DNA of 64,000 bases, from the NCBI RefSeq assembly GCF_964266745.1, contig NZ_CAXWGX010000001.1, forward strand, positions 643,009-707,008, read 5' to 3'. This document shows positions 17,103 through 25,083 of this stretch, piece by piece. The notes under the pieces are model-generated. The model was not told the origin of the DNA. It worked only from the letters and a program-made list of their open reading frames with translations, and searched no databases. Position 1 is the stretch's first letter, and each line of letters starts with the position of its first letter. A program made the position numbers and the translations under genes. Origin of the DNA: Propionicimonas sp020161015. GTDB taxonomy: Bacteria > Actinomycetota > Actinomycetes > Propionibacteriales > Propionibacteriaceae.

Positions 17103-18170
17103 TTAGTGGGTTGATTCGCTCGGGACGGGCCCGGAGCTGCTTGCGGATTGCGGGGGTGGGGGTGTCTCAGCCGCGGAGGTGGGCGGTGGGGTCTCGCCGG
17201 AGCGGGAGAACAGGCGGCGGATGCCCTCGGCGATGGTGATCCGGCGGCGGGCGGCGTCGAGGCTGACGCCCAGGAGGATGATCACGCCGATGACCAGGGG
17301 CTGCCAGAAGCTGTCGACTCCGACGACGTTCATGCCGTTGGAGACGGTCGCGATCAGGATCGCGCCGAGCAGTGCGCCGACGATGGTGCCCACCCCGCCG
17401 AAGAGGCTGACCCCGCCGACGACGGCCGAGGCGATGCTGTAGAACTGCTCGTTGCCCGAGCCGGCGGTGGGGTAGCCGACCATGAGCCGGCTTGTGGTGA
17501 TCACGCCACCCATGCCGGCGCAGATTCCGGAGATGGCGTAGACCGTGAGGATCTTGCGGCCGATGTTGACGCCCGCCAGGCGGCTGGCGTCGGCGTTGCC
17601 GCCCACGGCGTAGATGTGCACACCCGACGGGGTCTGCTTCAGGACAACGATGAACACCGCGGCGAACAGTGCCAGCAGGATCACCGGGATCGGGACGCCG
17701 AACAGTGAGCCGCGGCCCCAGATCGCGAACAGCGGGTCGGCGACGGTGACCGACTTCGCGCCCGTGAGGATCTGCGGGATCGCCGCTGAGATCCCGAACG
17801 TCGAGAACGTAACGATGAAGGGTGGCAGCTTCACGTAGTGGATCACTGCGCCGTTGAACAGGCCGACCAGCAGGCCGACGACCAGCGCGATCAGCGCTGC
17901 CATCCACCAGTTGGCGCCCAGCTGCATCGAGATCGCCGCCAGCATGCCGGTGAGGGCGATGTTGGAGCCCACCGAGAGGTCGATGCCGCCGGTGAGCAGG
18001 ACGAACGTCTGGCCGAGAGCGAGGAACGCCACCACGGTGCCGTTCAGCATCAGGACCTGGACGTTGCCCAGAGTCATGAACTCCGGCGACAACATGGACA
18101 TCACCGCGGCAACGAGCACGAGCACTCCGAAGATGCCCATCTCTTCCGGCAGTCGGCGTCTCTTTGCCAT
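17103..18170 (-). CDS. Sugar ABC transporter permease (RbsC type)
   Basis: This 355-residue membrane protein has about ten hydrophobic helices. It includes the RbsC signatures LTGGIDLSVGSNIALTGM and AISGICAGMGGVITTSRL. It forms the membrane channel of the locus A importer. The last 35 residues are a proline/serine-rich tail. It is the first gene of its operon, and the preceding 381 bp hold three copies of the locus A operator and a promoter-like block shared with the kinase operon. Confidence 0.93.
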   Translation of the reverse strand: MAKRRRLPEEMGIFGVLVLVAAVMSMLSPEFMTLGNVQVLMLNGTVVAFLALGQTFVLLTGGIDLSVGSNIALTGMLAAISMQLGANWWMAALIALVVGLLVGLFNGAVIHYVKLPPFIVTFSTFGISAAIPQILTGAKSVTVADPLFAIWGRGSLFGVPIPVILLALFAAVFIVVLKQTPSGVHIYAVGGNADASRLAGVNIGRKILTVYAISGICAGMGGVITTSRLMVGYPTAGSGNEQFYSIASAVVGGVSLFGGVGTIVGALLGAILIATVSNGMNVVGVDSFWQPLVIGVIILLGVSLDAARRRITIAEGIRRLFSRSGETPPPTSAAETPPPPQSASSSGPVPSESTH

Positions 18171-18263
18171 TATCTGCGCCTCCCTTTCGAGGTCCTTGCT
18201 AACCCATTGATCCCTCGGGATCCCTTCTGGTTACCGGACCTGCGTGCCCACGCTGGCTCGGTA

Positions 18264-18328
18264 CATCAACGATCACATCGGGTCGCCAAGTGTGCAACCA
18301 TCCTTACCCAAAGACGCTCATTTGAGCA
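18264..18328 (-). promoter_or_regulatory. Promoter-like block of the locus A importer operon
   Basis: On the minus strand the order is operator TGCTCAAATGAGCG, 17 bp, TTGCAC (candidate -35), 17 bp, then GATCGTTGATG. The block in front of the FGGY kinase operon (21296-21361) has the same order with 17 bp and 18 bp spacers. Outside these blocks the regions do not align. The shared CATCAACGATCACA on the plus strand (18264-18277) and the fixed operator-to-TTGCAC spacing point to common control, possibly activation, by the SorC-type regulator. Confidence 0.6.
18315..18328. promoter_or_regulatory. Candidate SorC-regulator operator 1 (importer operon)
   Basis: The sequence CGCTCATTTGAGCA fits the consensus TGCTCA-NN-TGAGCA with one mismatch. 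It lies 17 bp upstream of the candidate TTGCAC -35 element for the permease operon. Confidence 0.65.
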
Positions 18329-18494
18329 TAACGAAATGGTTACGGCTCCTGGGCATCGGGCCAGGAGGGGCTGCCAGCGCCGCCACAACCCTGACGGGGA
18401 CAGCTCGAATCGCCAAGCGGAGGCGGGATTGAAGCCGATGGATGGATCGGGGAGCGACCTGCGGAGTGCTGCGAGCAGCGTCAAGTGGCGGCTA

Positions 18495-18508
18495 GGGTCA
18501 CTTGAGCA
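18495..18508. promoter_or_regulatory. Candidate SorC-regulator operator 2 (weak)
   Basis: GGGTCACTTGAGCA has a perfect right half-site and a degraded left half. It lies 17 bp from operator 3, with centres 31 bp apart (about three helical turns), so it could take part in cooperative binding. Confidence 0.4.
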
Positions 18509-18525
18509 GGTCCGATGGAAGGGAA

Positions 18526-18539
18526 TGCTCACCTGAGCA
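18526..18539. promoter_or_regulatory. Candidate SorC-regulator operator 3
   Basis: TGCTCACCTGAGCA is an exact match to the consensus arms. It lies just past the 3' end of the SIS gene (stop at 18552) and roughly 200 bp upstream of operator 1, so it may act as an auxiliary site for the importer operon. Confidence 0.6.
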
Positions 18540-18551
18540 TGGGGCGACGGA

Positions 18552-19112
18552 CTACTCGAGGTCGGCGTGGCGTGCGAACATCGACTCGGAGGTCTCGCCG
18601 AGCCGGTCCATCAGCTCGAGGACGATCGCGTCGTAGAGCAGGAACGACAACTGCTCGAAGGCTGAGCCCATCGGCTGGATCGAACGCTCGCCTCCCGGCC
18701 GGTCCACCTTCGGGGACGTTCCGGGAAGGGTGACGACGGCATCGGCGAGCATTCCGATCGGCGAGGCAGGATTCGTGGTCACCAGACCAATCCGGGTGCC
18801 GGCCGCCGACGCCCGTCGGGCGAGGCTCACGAGGCTTTCGGTCGCACCCGAACCCGACCCGAGTACCAGGAGGTCGCCTGGACCAGTGTGTGGACTCGTC
18901 ATCTCGCCCACCACCGAGACCGACAGACCCAGGTGGTGCAGTCGGTTGGCGAAGCCGCGGATGGCTACCCCCGAGCGTCCGGCACCAGCGATGAAGCGAT
19001 GCCGCGCACCCAGTAGTTCGTCCACAAGGGCGGACGGGCCGGATTCGTCGATCGCGGCCCGGTTGGCGCTGAGTTCTCGCAGGATGTCGGCCAACCTCCC
19101 GGTGACGCTCAC
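18552..19112 (-). CDS. SIS-domain isomerase, 6-phospho-3-hexuloisomerase (HxlB)-like
   Basis: This 186-residue protein has the length and motifs of HxlB: IAGAGRSGVAIRGFANRLHH, LGLSVSVVGEMTSPHTGPGD and LVLGSGSGATESLV. Known HxlB enzymes interconvert 3-hexulose 6-phosphate and fructose 6-phosphate in the ribulose monophosphate pathway. The GTG start overlaps the stop of the epimerase-like gene (GTGA); the longer open frame upstream only shadows that gene. With the kinase and epimerase-like enzyme it likely funnels an unusual ketose phosphate to fructose 6-phosphate. Confidence 0.82.
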   Translation of the reverse strand: MSVTGRLADILRELSANRAAIDESGPSALVDELLGARHRFIAGAGRSGVAIRGFANRLHHLGLSVSVVGEMTSPHTGPGDLLVLGSGSGATESLVSLARRASAAGTRIGLVTTNPASPIGMLADAVVTLPGTSPKVDRPGGERSIQPMGSAFEQLSFLLYDAIVLELMDRLGETSESMFARHADLE

Positions 19113-19801
19113 TCGGCACCCTCCGGGGCCATCGGTGCGGGGTCGAACAGGGCCCGCCCCAGGACAAGGTAGCTGGCGCCCGAACGCACGGCGTCCATCG
19201 CAGTGTTCTTGGAAATGCCCCCGTCGACGCCGACCGGAAGCGTGCGGGCGACCCGGCTGACGACGCCGAGGCGGCCAGGGTCGGCAAGCTGCTTGGTTCC
19301 GGGCTCGATCAACATGACCAACGCACCGTCCAACCGGGTTGCGCCTGCCCACTCCGGGGCCGGCCACAGCTCCCCCCACAACTCGACATCCGGGCACGCT
19401 GCACGCAATCGACGCCCGATGCGGTCGAGAACAGCCGCGGCAGCCGACACCCGAGTGGGCGAAAGCCGTTCAAGCCATTCAGCTACCTCATCGATGACCT
19501 GGTCGCGCCGAATCTCCGGTGCGTCGCCGAGCAGGATCAGGTGGACGTCGATCGCCGCGCCGGGAAGGGCGGCGGCGACGGCCTCCAACTGCTCCAGGGT
19601 CACGCCGACGCTCACGAACCCAGCGTCCCGGCGATAGCGCAGGATCACGTCCGCGTGAATCCAACATCCGGCCTCGTGTGCGGCATGGGCGCCGCGGATG
19701 CGCTGGGAGGCCGGCAGCGCGTAGATGCTGGCGCCCACCGTTGCCGTACGCATCTCGCCGACCCACGGTGCCACGTCCACCCCGTGCGCGCGCCCGGTCA
19801 C
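19109..19801 (-). CDS. Ribulose-phosphate 3-epimerase-like protein (RPE/AlsE/HxlA superfamily)
   Basis: This 230-residue TIM-barrel protein keeps the metal-binding pattern of ribulose-phosphate epimerases: WIHADVI (His, Asp), IDVHLILLGD (His) and VGVDGGISKNTA (Asp). LVMLIEPGT corresponds to the usual VMSVNPG loop, and LVLGRALF to the phosphate site. Overall similarity to housekeeping Rpe looks low, which fits a specialised enzyme such as allulose-6-phosphate 3-epimerase. The start GTG at 19801 overlaps the kinase stop (GTGA), so it is the second gene of a three-gene coupled operon. Substrate identity is inference. Confidence 0.75.
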   Translation of the reverse strand: MTGRAHGVDVAPWVGEMRTATVGASIYALPASQRIRGAHAAHEAGCWIHADVILRYRRDAGFVSVGVTLEQLEAVAAALPGAAIDVHLILLGDAPEIRRDQVIDEVAEWLERLSPTRVSAAAAVLDRIGRRLRAACPDVELWGELWPAPEWAGATRLDGALVMLIEPGTKQLADPGRLGVVSRVARTLPVGVDGGISKNTAMDAVRSGASYLVLGRALFDPAPMAPEGAE

Positions 19802-21267
19802 CGCCCACCCGCCGGCCGGTCGAGTTCGGTCACCGCGCACGCGGCCAGATAGCGATCCCAGCGGGTTCGGCTGAACCCCCGGGGCTCCGCGACGGTCCGG
19901 CTCGGCGGCCGCCAGCGTTCGGCCACCTCGGCTACGGTTCGCCCGGTCACGACTGCCAGTGCCTGGACCGCGGCGCCTCGTGCGGTCGCCTCCTCGGCGT
20001 CGGCGGCCAGAACCGGACGGTCCAGTACATCCGCCAGGAACTGGGTGTAAGCGGCCGACCGTGCTCCCCCACCTACGGCGAACACACTGCCGCCGGTGTC
20101 GACCCCGCACCGGGTCAAACGCTCGACGCCGTAGGCGAGCCCGAAGACGACGCCCTCGTAGGCCGCACGAGCCACTTGCTCCCGCGTCGCCTCGGTGCTG
20201 ATGTGTGCCAGCAGGCCGCTCGCGCCGGGACGATCCGGAGTCCGCTCACCGTCCAGGTAGGCCACCAAGGTGGGGCCGTCGTCGCCCTCAGCCGCCAGGG
20301 CGAGGCGGGTCAGCTCGGCATGGTCCACCCCCAGGAGGCGAGCAAAGGTGTCGGTGACCTTCGCTGCATTCAAGGTGCAAGCCAGGGGGAGGAAGCCCGG
20401 AGTGACCGAGGCTACCCCGTTGATCAGGCCAGATGGGTCGCGGACCGGGAGGGGCGTCGGGGTGAACACCACCCCGGAGGTTCCGAGTGCAACCGTGAGC
20501 TCGCCGTCGCGCAAGCCCAGCCCGACCGCGGAGGCGTGCTGGTCGCCGGCACCGGCCCCGACCAGAACGTCAGCCGCGATGCCCAACTCGGCGGCAACCT
20601 CCGGCTGGACCGTGCCTGCAACACCCTCGGGACCGAGGACCTTCGGCACCATGTCCTCCCAGGACACGGCCGGGTCGATCTCGCGGAGGAAGTCGAACAC
20701 GTACTCATTCGCCGCGGCGTCGAAGTAGCCCGTCCCGGACGCCTCCGAGCGATCAGTGACGAAGTGACCGGTGAGCCGATAAGTGAGGTAGTCGTGCGGC
20801 AGCAGCATCGTGCGGAGGCGCCGGAAGTTGTTCGGCTCGTGTCGGGCCAGCCACGCGACCTTGCTGATCGTGAAAGCTGCGGTCGGCAGCGATCCGGTGC
20901 GAGCGATGAACCTGCCGTCGCCGATCCGTTCGCGCAACGCCTCCAGCTCAGCCGACGTTGTCGTATCGTTCCACAGCTTCGCCGGACGGATCACGCGCCC
21001 ACCGGCGTCAAGGGCCACCAGCCCGTGACACTGCCCCGCGACGGAAATCGCGGCAACGGTGCTGCCCGCGGGCGCTGCCGCGAGGGCAGACCCGAAGGAG
21101 GTCAGGAAGGCACTCCACCAGACCTGCGGTTCCTGCTCGCTCAGCGGCGGGGTGACGACGGGATGCGGCGCAGAGCCGCTCGCTACCACTTCGAAGGTCT
21201 CGAGATCGCGCAGGACCACCTTGCACGACTGGGTCGAGGTGTCCACGCCCGCTACCAGGACTGGCAC
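19798..21267 (-). CDS. FGGY-family carbohydrate kinase (xylulokinase-like)
   Basis: This 489-residue protein has the FGGY fold: GVDTSTQSCKVVLRD phosphate-1 motif at the start, VAGQCHGLVALD, GAGAGDQHASAVGLGL and ALGTSGVVFTP in the centre, and FAVGGGARSAAYTQFLADVL plus ARGAAVQALA near the end. It resembles xylulokinases most, so a ketose substrate is likely. It leads an operon with the epimerase-like and HxlB-like genes, and the upstream block carries a strong locus A operator. Confidence 0.88.
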   Translation of the reverse strand: MPVLVAGVDTSTQSCKVVLRDLETFEVVASGSAPHPVVTPPLSEQEPQVWWSAFLTSFGSALAAAPAGSTVAAISVAGQCHGLVALDAGGRVIRPAKLWNDTTTSAELEALRERIGDGRFIARTGSLPTAAFTISKVAWLARHEPNNFRRLRTMLLPHDYLTYRLTGHFVTDRSEASGTGYFDAAANEYVFDFLREIDPAVSWEDMVPKVLGPEGVAGTVQPEVAAELGIAADVLVGAGAGDQHASAVGLGLRDGELTVALGTSGVVFTPTPLPVRDPSGLINGVASVTPGFLPLACTLNAAKVTDTFARLLGVDHAELTRLALAAEGDDGPTLVAYLDGERTPDRPGASGLLAHISTEATREQVARAAYEGVVFGLAYGVERLTRCGVDTGGSVFAVGGGARSAAYTQFLADVLDRPVLAADAEEATARGAAVQALAVVTGRTVAEVAERWRPPSRTVAEPRGFSRTRWDRYLAACAVTELDRPAGGR

Positions 21268-21295
21268 AGCTGCTCCTTCAGGATGTGACTGCTGG

Positions 21296-21361
21296 CATCA
21301 ACGATCACACGATCCGACACATCTGTGCAACACATTCCAGTGGTTCTCGCTCACTTGAGCA
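21296..21361 (-). promoter_or_regulatory. Promoter-like block of the FGGY kinase operon
   Basis: On the minus strand: operator TGCTCAAGTGAGCG (21348-21361), 17 bp, TTGCAC (plus-strand GTGCAA at 21325-21330), 18 bp, then GATCGTTGATG. The arrangement copies that of the importer operon at 18264-18328. The kinase ATG lies about 30 bases downstream of the block. Confidence 0.6.
21348..21361. promoter_or_regulatory. Candidate SorC-regulator operator 4 (kinase operon)
   Basis: CGCTCACTTGAGCA matches TGCTCA-NN-TGAGCA with one mismatch and sits 17 bp before the TTGCAC element, exactly as operator 1 does. Confidence 0.65.
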
Positions 21362-21437
21362 TCTCTTCTCGGAGAGAGCCAGACGTGGCCCGCTCACCAC
21401 GATTTCCCCCGGCACCTCCAGGCCAGGTGCGCGCGCC

Positions 21438-21451
21438 TGCTCAGATGAGCA
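21438..21451. promoter_or_regulatory. Candidate SorC-regulator operator 5
   Basis: TGCTCAGATGAGCA is a perfect match to both arms. It lies between the divergent kinase operon and the regulator gene, 51 bp before the regulator start codon. Confidence 0.65.
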
Positions 21452-21495
21452 CGCCCCGAAACGGCCTCATGCGTGCAAGGAGAAATCGCGTATGC

Positions 21496-21509
21496 TGCTC
21501 ACATGAGCG
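21496..21509. promoter_or_regulatory. Candidate SorC-regulator operator 6, covering the regulator start codon
   Basis: TGCTCACATGAGCG includes the regulator's ATG (21503-21505). A TATGCT at 21491-21496 could be the -10 of a leaderless transcript, in which case bound regulator would block its own transcription start. Confidence 0.55.
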
Positions 21510-22471
21510 ACGAAGGTGAGCGGGGTCTGGACCGCCGGCGCGAGATGATCGAGGTCAGCAGAGCCTACTTCCTGGAGGACAAGTCCAAGAGCGACATCGC
21601 CGCCGAACTCGGTATGTCCCGCTTCCGCGTCGCGCGACTCATCGCAGAAGCCCGTGAACAAGGCGTGGTGACGATTACCGTCAACGCCGGCGGCGTAGCG
21701 GCCGACCTGTCCGAACGAGTGCGGCAGCACCTCAACCTTCAGCGGGCGGTGGTCGTAGAGGCGTACGGCGAGCCGGACGAGGTGCGGGCCGCGGTCGGGC
21801 GGGCCGCCGGCAACCATCTGGGCAACACCCTCAAGGACGGCGAGCTCCTGGGCCTGGCCTGGGGCCGCACCCTCACCGACATGGTGAACAGCCTCGACCA
21901 GCTGCCACGCGTCGACAGCGTTCAACTGACAGGAAGCATCGGCTCCGGCTTGCCCAACCCCGTCATCGAGCTCGTCCGGAAGACTGCCGAAATCACCGGG
22001 ACTCCCGCGAAGGCGATCTTCGCCCCGTTCTTCATCGAGGACGCCCGAACTGCGGCCGCCCTACGCAAGCAGCCCGAAGTCGCCGAGGTACTTAGCCTGT
22101 TCGATCGCCTCGATGCCGCCATCGTGGCAGTCGGCTCCCTCAACCCGAGGGTCACCCAGGTGCTGGAAATCCTGCCCCCACACATCCAGGAACTCCTCCT
22201 CGGCGGCGGTGCCCAAGCCGAAATCTGCGGCATCCCGTTCACCGAAGACGGCGACATCGTCAACCCGCGGTTCCTGCGCCACACCCTCAGCGTGTCGCCC
22301 GACCAGCTCCGGCGAACGCCACGGGTGATCGCCGCGGTGGCAGGAGTCGCGAAGGCCAAATCGGTTCTTAGTGTGTGCCGGTCAGGGATGGTTAACGAGG
22401 CCGTGATGGACGTGGGCCTCGCCCAGGCACTCCTCGCCCTGCCCAGGATCCACGGCCGTCCGCGATCTTGA
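21503..22471 (+). CDS. SorC-family sugar-sensing transcriptional regulator
   Basis: This 322-residue protein has a short N-terminal helix-turn-helix (KSKSDIAAELGMSRFRVARLI, about residues 27-48) and a SorC/DeoR-type sugar-phosphate-binding domain (ELLGLAWGRTLTDMV, VQLTGSIGS, FAPFFIEDARTAAALR, and VCRSGMVNEAVMD near the end). The family senses phosphorylated sugars. It is divergent from the kinase operon and central to locus A. An AAGGAG lies about 20 bases before the ATG, too far for normal initiation, which favours leaderless expression; a GTG at 21473 in frame is less likely. Confidence 0.87.
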   Translation: MSDEGERGLDRRREMIEVSRAYFLEDKSKSDIAAELGMSRFRVARLIAEAREQGVVTITVNAGGVAADLSERVRQHLNLQRAVVVEAYGEPDEVRAAVGRAAGNHLGNTLKDGELLGLAWGRTLTDMVNSLDQLPRVDSVQLTGSIGSGLPNPVIELVRKTAEITGTPAKAIFAPFFIEDARTAAALRKQPEVAEVLSLFDRLDAAIVAVGSLNPRVTQVLEILPPHIQELLLGGGAQAEICGIPFTEDGDIVNPRFLRHTLSVSPDQLRRTPRVIAAVAGVAKAKSVLSVCRSGMVNEAVMDVGLAQALLALPRIHGRPRS

Positions 22472-22545
22472 GCCCTCGTCGTAACGGACGCGGAGGATCG
22501 CCCGTCGACGGTTGAGGATCCTCCACTCAAGCATCAAGCGAACCT

Positions 22546-23496
22546 TCAGAAACCGACCGAAGTGCTCGCCGGTGTGCGGGCGCTGTCGGCGGCGCCGATG
22601 ATGCCAGCGTGGTTGTGGAGCCGGGCGGTGACGATGCGGGGCTCTCCGCGGTGGCCGCGTCCCGACGGTTGCTAAGCAGGTGGGAGCCCATCCGGCCGTT
22701 GCGGCCGTTGCCATCTTGGTGTCCTTGCAGTCGACGTGGTAGACCCGGTCGGCGAAGTCGACCAGGAACCCGACCGGGTCGATCTGTTGCCACATCATGT
22801 GAGAGGGGTCCCAGTTCAGCCCGAACGCTTCCCGATGGTTGATCGCTTCCAGGGCGAGGACGGTCAGCCAGTAGTCGTAGGCGATCTCCGAGGGGTGCAC
22901 CTCGTGGGCGAAGCGGACGCCCTCGCTGCCGAACACGTCCAGGGATCGGGTTCCAACCGGTCGGCGACATCCTGATAGCCGGCCTCGATCACGCTGTCGG
23001 GCACCGGCGGGAACATCGCCACGTACTGCCAGATCTTGCTTCCCGGTGAACCCCACCACGGTGTCGACCCGAGCTTGCGGGCCGCGACCGCGGTCAGCTT
23101 CAACTCCTCCGCGGCACGCTGGCGGACGCCTTCGGGGTCGCCGTCGCCCCACACGGTGTCGGAGACCATGTCGCAGTGCCGGAAGTCGATCGGGTCATCG
23201 CAGACGGCCTGACCCTTCAAGTGGTTGGAGATCGCCCACACCCCCAGCCCGTACCGCCCCAGGGTCGCCTTCTTCTCCGCCACATAGGCGTCGTCCTCCG
23301 CGGCCCGGTAGACGTCGAGGTGGTCACCCCAACACGCGATCTCCAACCCGTCATAGCCCCACTCGGAGGCGTACTTGCACACCTGCCCGAACGGCGGGTC
23401 GGCCCTGGGAAGGCTGGAGTCCTGCCGCCCCGCTGCATTCTTGGCACAGTACTGCATCCCCGCCACACCGGTTGCCCTCGGTCGGAAGGCGCGCAA
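22546..23496 (-). pseudogene. Broken sugar-phosphate isomerase/epimerase (TIM barrel) joined to a ROK-kinase end
   Basis: Three frames carry pieces of one xylose-isomerase-like TIM-barrel protein: GYDGLEIACWGDHLDV near 23330, then RFAHEVHPSEIAYDYW near 22910 and NWDPSHMMWQQIDPVG, then NGRNGRMGSHL near 22690. Two single-base insertions near 22945 (in TT and CCC runs) and one more shift near 22705 explain the breaks. The last piece (about 22640-22546) reads RIVTARLHNHAGIIGAAD, typical of the C-terminus of ROK sugar kinases, so two gene remnants have been joined. It sits at the 3' end of the locus B operon. Confidence 0.8.
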
Positions 23497-23544
23497 CTAC
23501 GGGCGGGGCAAGTGCCGCCAGGACCGCATCCAGGCGCTTTTCGA

Positions 23545-24030
23545 TCAGACCAGGGGGTAGCGCTCCTTCGCCGGGGCGATCGGGCCGCCGTTGCCGATCT
23601 CGTACACCAGTCCGAGAGCGTCCTTGGTGTCCAGGTAGTAGTGGACGTCCTGGTCGATCCAGCCGGTCTGCAGGACTCGGGCCCCTCTGGCCTCGAAGTC
23701 GGCAAGGACAGCCGGGATCTCGGAGTCGGGCATAACGTCCTTGATGTGGTGCAGCCCCTCGCCGTACTTCTCCAGATGCTCCCAGTAGATGTTCGGGCCG
23801 GCGATGGGCTGGATCAGTTCGAGCTCCACCTCACCGACCCAGGTGACGGCGCAGATGAAGTCGAAGTGCTCGGTGACCGGCTCGCCGTTCACCTTGAAGT
23901 CGCGAACGGTTTCCGGGGTGAAGTGTCGGACGTCCCAGGGGCCGATGCCGAGCAGGCGGTGCCACTGGTCCATGGTCGCGTAGACGTCTTTGACGACGAG
24001 GGCGATCTGCTTGTAGTTGGGCGTGGGCAT
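23545..24030 (-). CDS. VOC-superfamily (glyoxalase/dioxygenase-like) protein
   Basis: This 161-residue protein has two paired beta-alpha-beta-beta-beta modules of the vicinal oxygen chelate fold: KQIALVVKDVYATMDQWHR LLGIGPW at the start and EGLHHIKDVMPDSEI in the middle, each with a potential metal histidine. Family members act as epimerases, lyases or dioxygenases; sequence does not say which. It follows the oxidoreductase gene by 27 bp in the locus B operon, so a lactone or keto-sugar reaction is possible. Confidence 0.75.
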   Translation of the reverse strand: MPTPNYKQIALVVKDVYATMDQWHRLLGIGPWDVRHFTPETVRDFKVNGEPVTEHFDFICAVTWVGEVELELIQPIAGPNIYWEHLEKYGEGLHHIKDVMPDSEIPAVLADFEARGARVLQTGWIDQDVHYYLDTKDALGLVYEIGNGGPIAPAKERYPLV

Positions 24031-24057
24031 GGTTTCCTCCTTGAAGTGATGCCGTGC

Positions 24058-25083
24058 TCAGTCGAGCCCGACGGTGGTCCCGCTGGCGGCGGATTCGAAG
24101 ATTGCTTCCAGCACTTGGGTGTTGGCGAGCGAGCGTTCGAGCGGGTAGCGGACCTGCTGGCCGGTGCGGATGCAGTCGGAGAGGTGTTCGACCTCGAGCC
24201 GGTAGGCGTCGGCGCGGGGGAAGCTCTCCTGGTTTGGTTCGACGCCGTCGAGGAAGACCTCGTCGCCGTAGGTGTGCCACAGCAGCCTCGTGTAGGGCTC
24301 GCCGCGCATGCCGCTGCCGGGCAGGGTGAGCCAGCCGTCGGTGCCGATCAGTTCGGCCTGGGCATAGGGGTTGGGGTAGTCGAACGACACGTTGATCAGG
24401 CCCTTGCGGCCGTCGTCGAAGCCGAGGATGGCCTCGGCGGAGGTCTCGACCCGTTCACCGGGACGGGACCAGCTGGTGGCGGTGACCGTCCTGATCTCGC
24501 CGGGCAGGAGTTCGCGCGCCATGTCGACGGCGTAGCAGCCCATGTCCCACACGACCCCGCCCGCGGCGTCCGGGTCGAAGCGGATGTTATAGCCCTCGTA
24601 GTGCTGCTTGAACGCGAGCCCGAGCCGGGCGACCCGCGGATCGCCAACGGCCCCGTCCCGGATGAGCTGCAGGGCGCGCTGCCACCGCGGTGTGAAGCGG
24701 TACATCAGGGCTTCCATGACGAGCCGGCCGGTGCGCCGGGACGTCTCGATGAGCCGTTCGATCTCGGCGGAGCTGGGTGTGAGCGGCTTCTCGCAGAGCA
24801 CGTGCTTGCCAGCTTCGAGTGCTCTGATGGTCCACTCGGAGTGCTTGGTGTTGGGCAGCGGCAGGTATACGGCCTCGACGTCGGGGTCGGCCAGCAGCGC
24901 GTCGAAACCGCGGTACCAGCGCTGCGCTCCCCATCGGGCCGATTCCTCGCGCGCACGGTCGTCGTCGAAGGAGGCGATGGCGACCAGCTCGGCGTTGTCG
25001 GCTGTGGTCATGCCAGGCAGCGTGAGCTGGTTCACCCAGGAGACGCCGAGTACGCCCCATCGGACCTTGTCTGTGGTGGTCAT
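24058..25083 (-). CDS. Gfo/Idh/MocA-family NAD(P)-dependent oxidoreductase
   Basis: This 341-residue enzyme has an N-terminal Rossmann fold (RWGVLGVSWVNQLTLPGM) and the family motif CEKPLT with the catalytic-type lysine near residue 97, followed by the GFO_IDH_MocA C-terminal domain (GVVWDMGCYAVDMAREL). Such enzymes oxidise or reduce a hydroxyl of sugars, inositols or related compounds. Its ATG overlaps the stop of the upstream permease gene (ATGA), so it is coupled to transport in locus B. Confidence 0.87.
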   Translation of the reverse strand: MTTTDKVRWGVLGVSWVNQLTLPGMTTADNAELVAIASFDDDRAREESARWGAQRWYRGFDALLADPDVEAVYLPLPNTKHSEWTIRALEAGKHVLCEKPLTPSSAEIERLIETSRRTGRLVMEALMYRFTPRWQRALQLIRDGAVGDPRVARLGLAFKQHYEGYNIRFDPDAAGGVVWDMGCYAVDMARELLPGEIRTVTATSWSRPGERVETSAEAILGFDDGRKGLINVSFDYPNPYAQAELIGTDGWLTLPGSGMRGEPYTRLLWHTYGDEVFLDGVEPNQESFPRADAYRLEVEHLSDCIRTGQQVRYPLERSLANTQVLEAIFESAASGTTVGLD

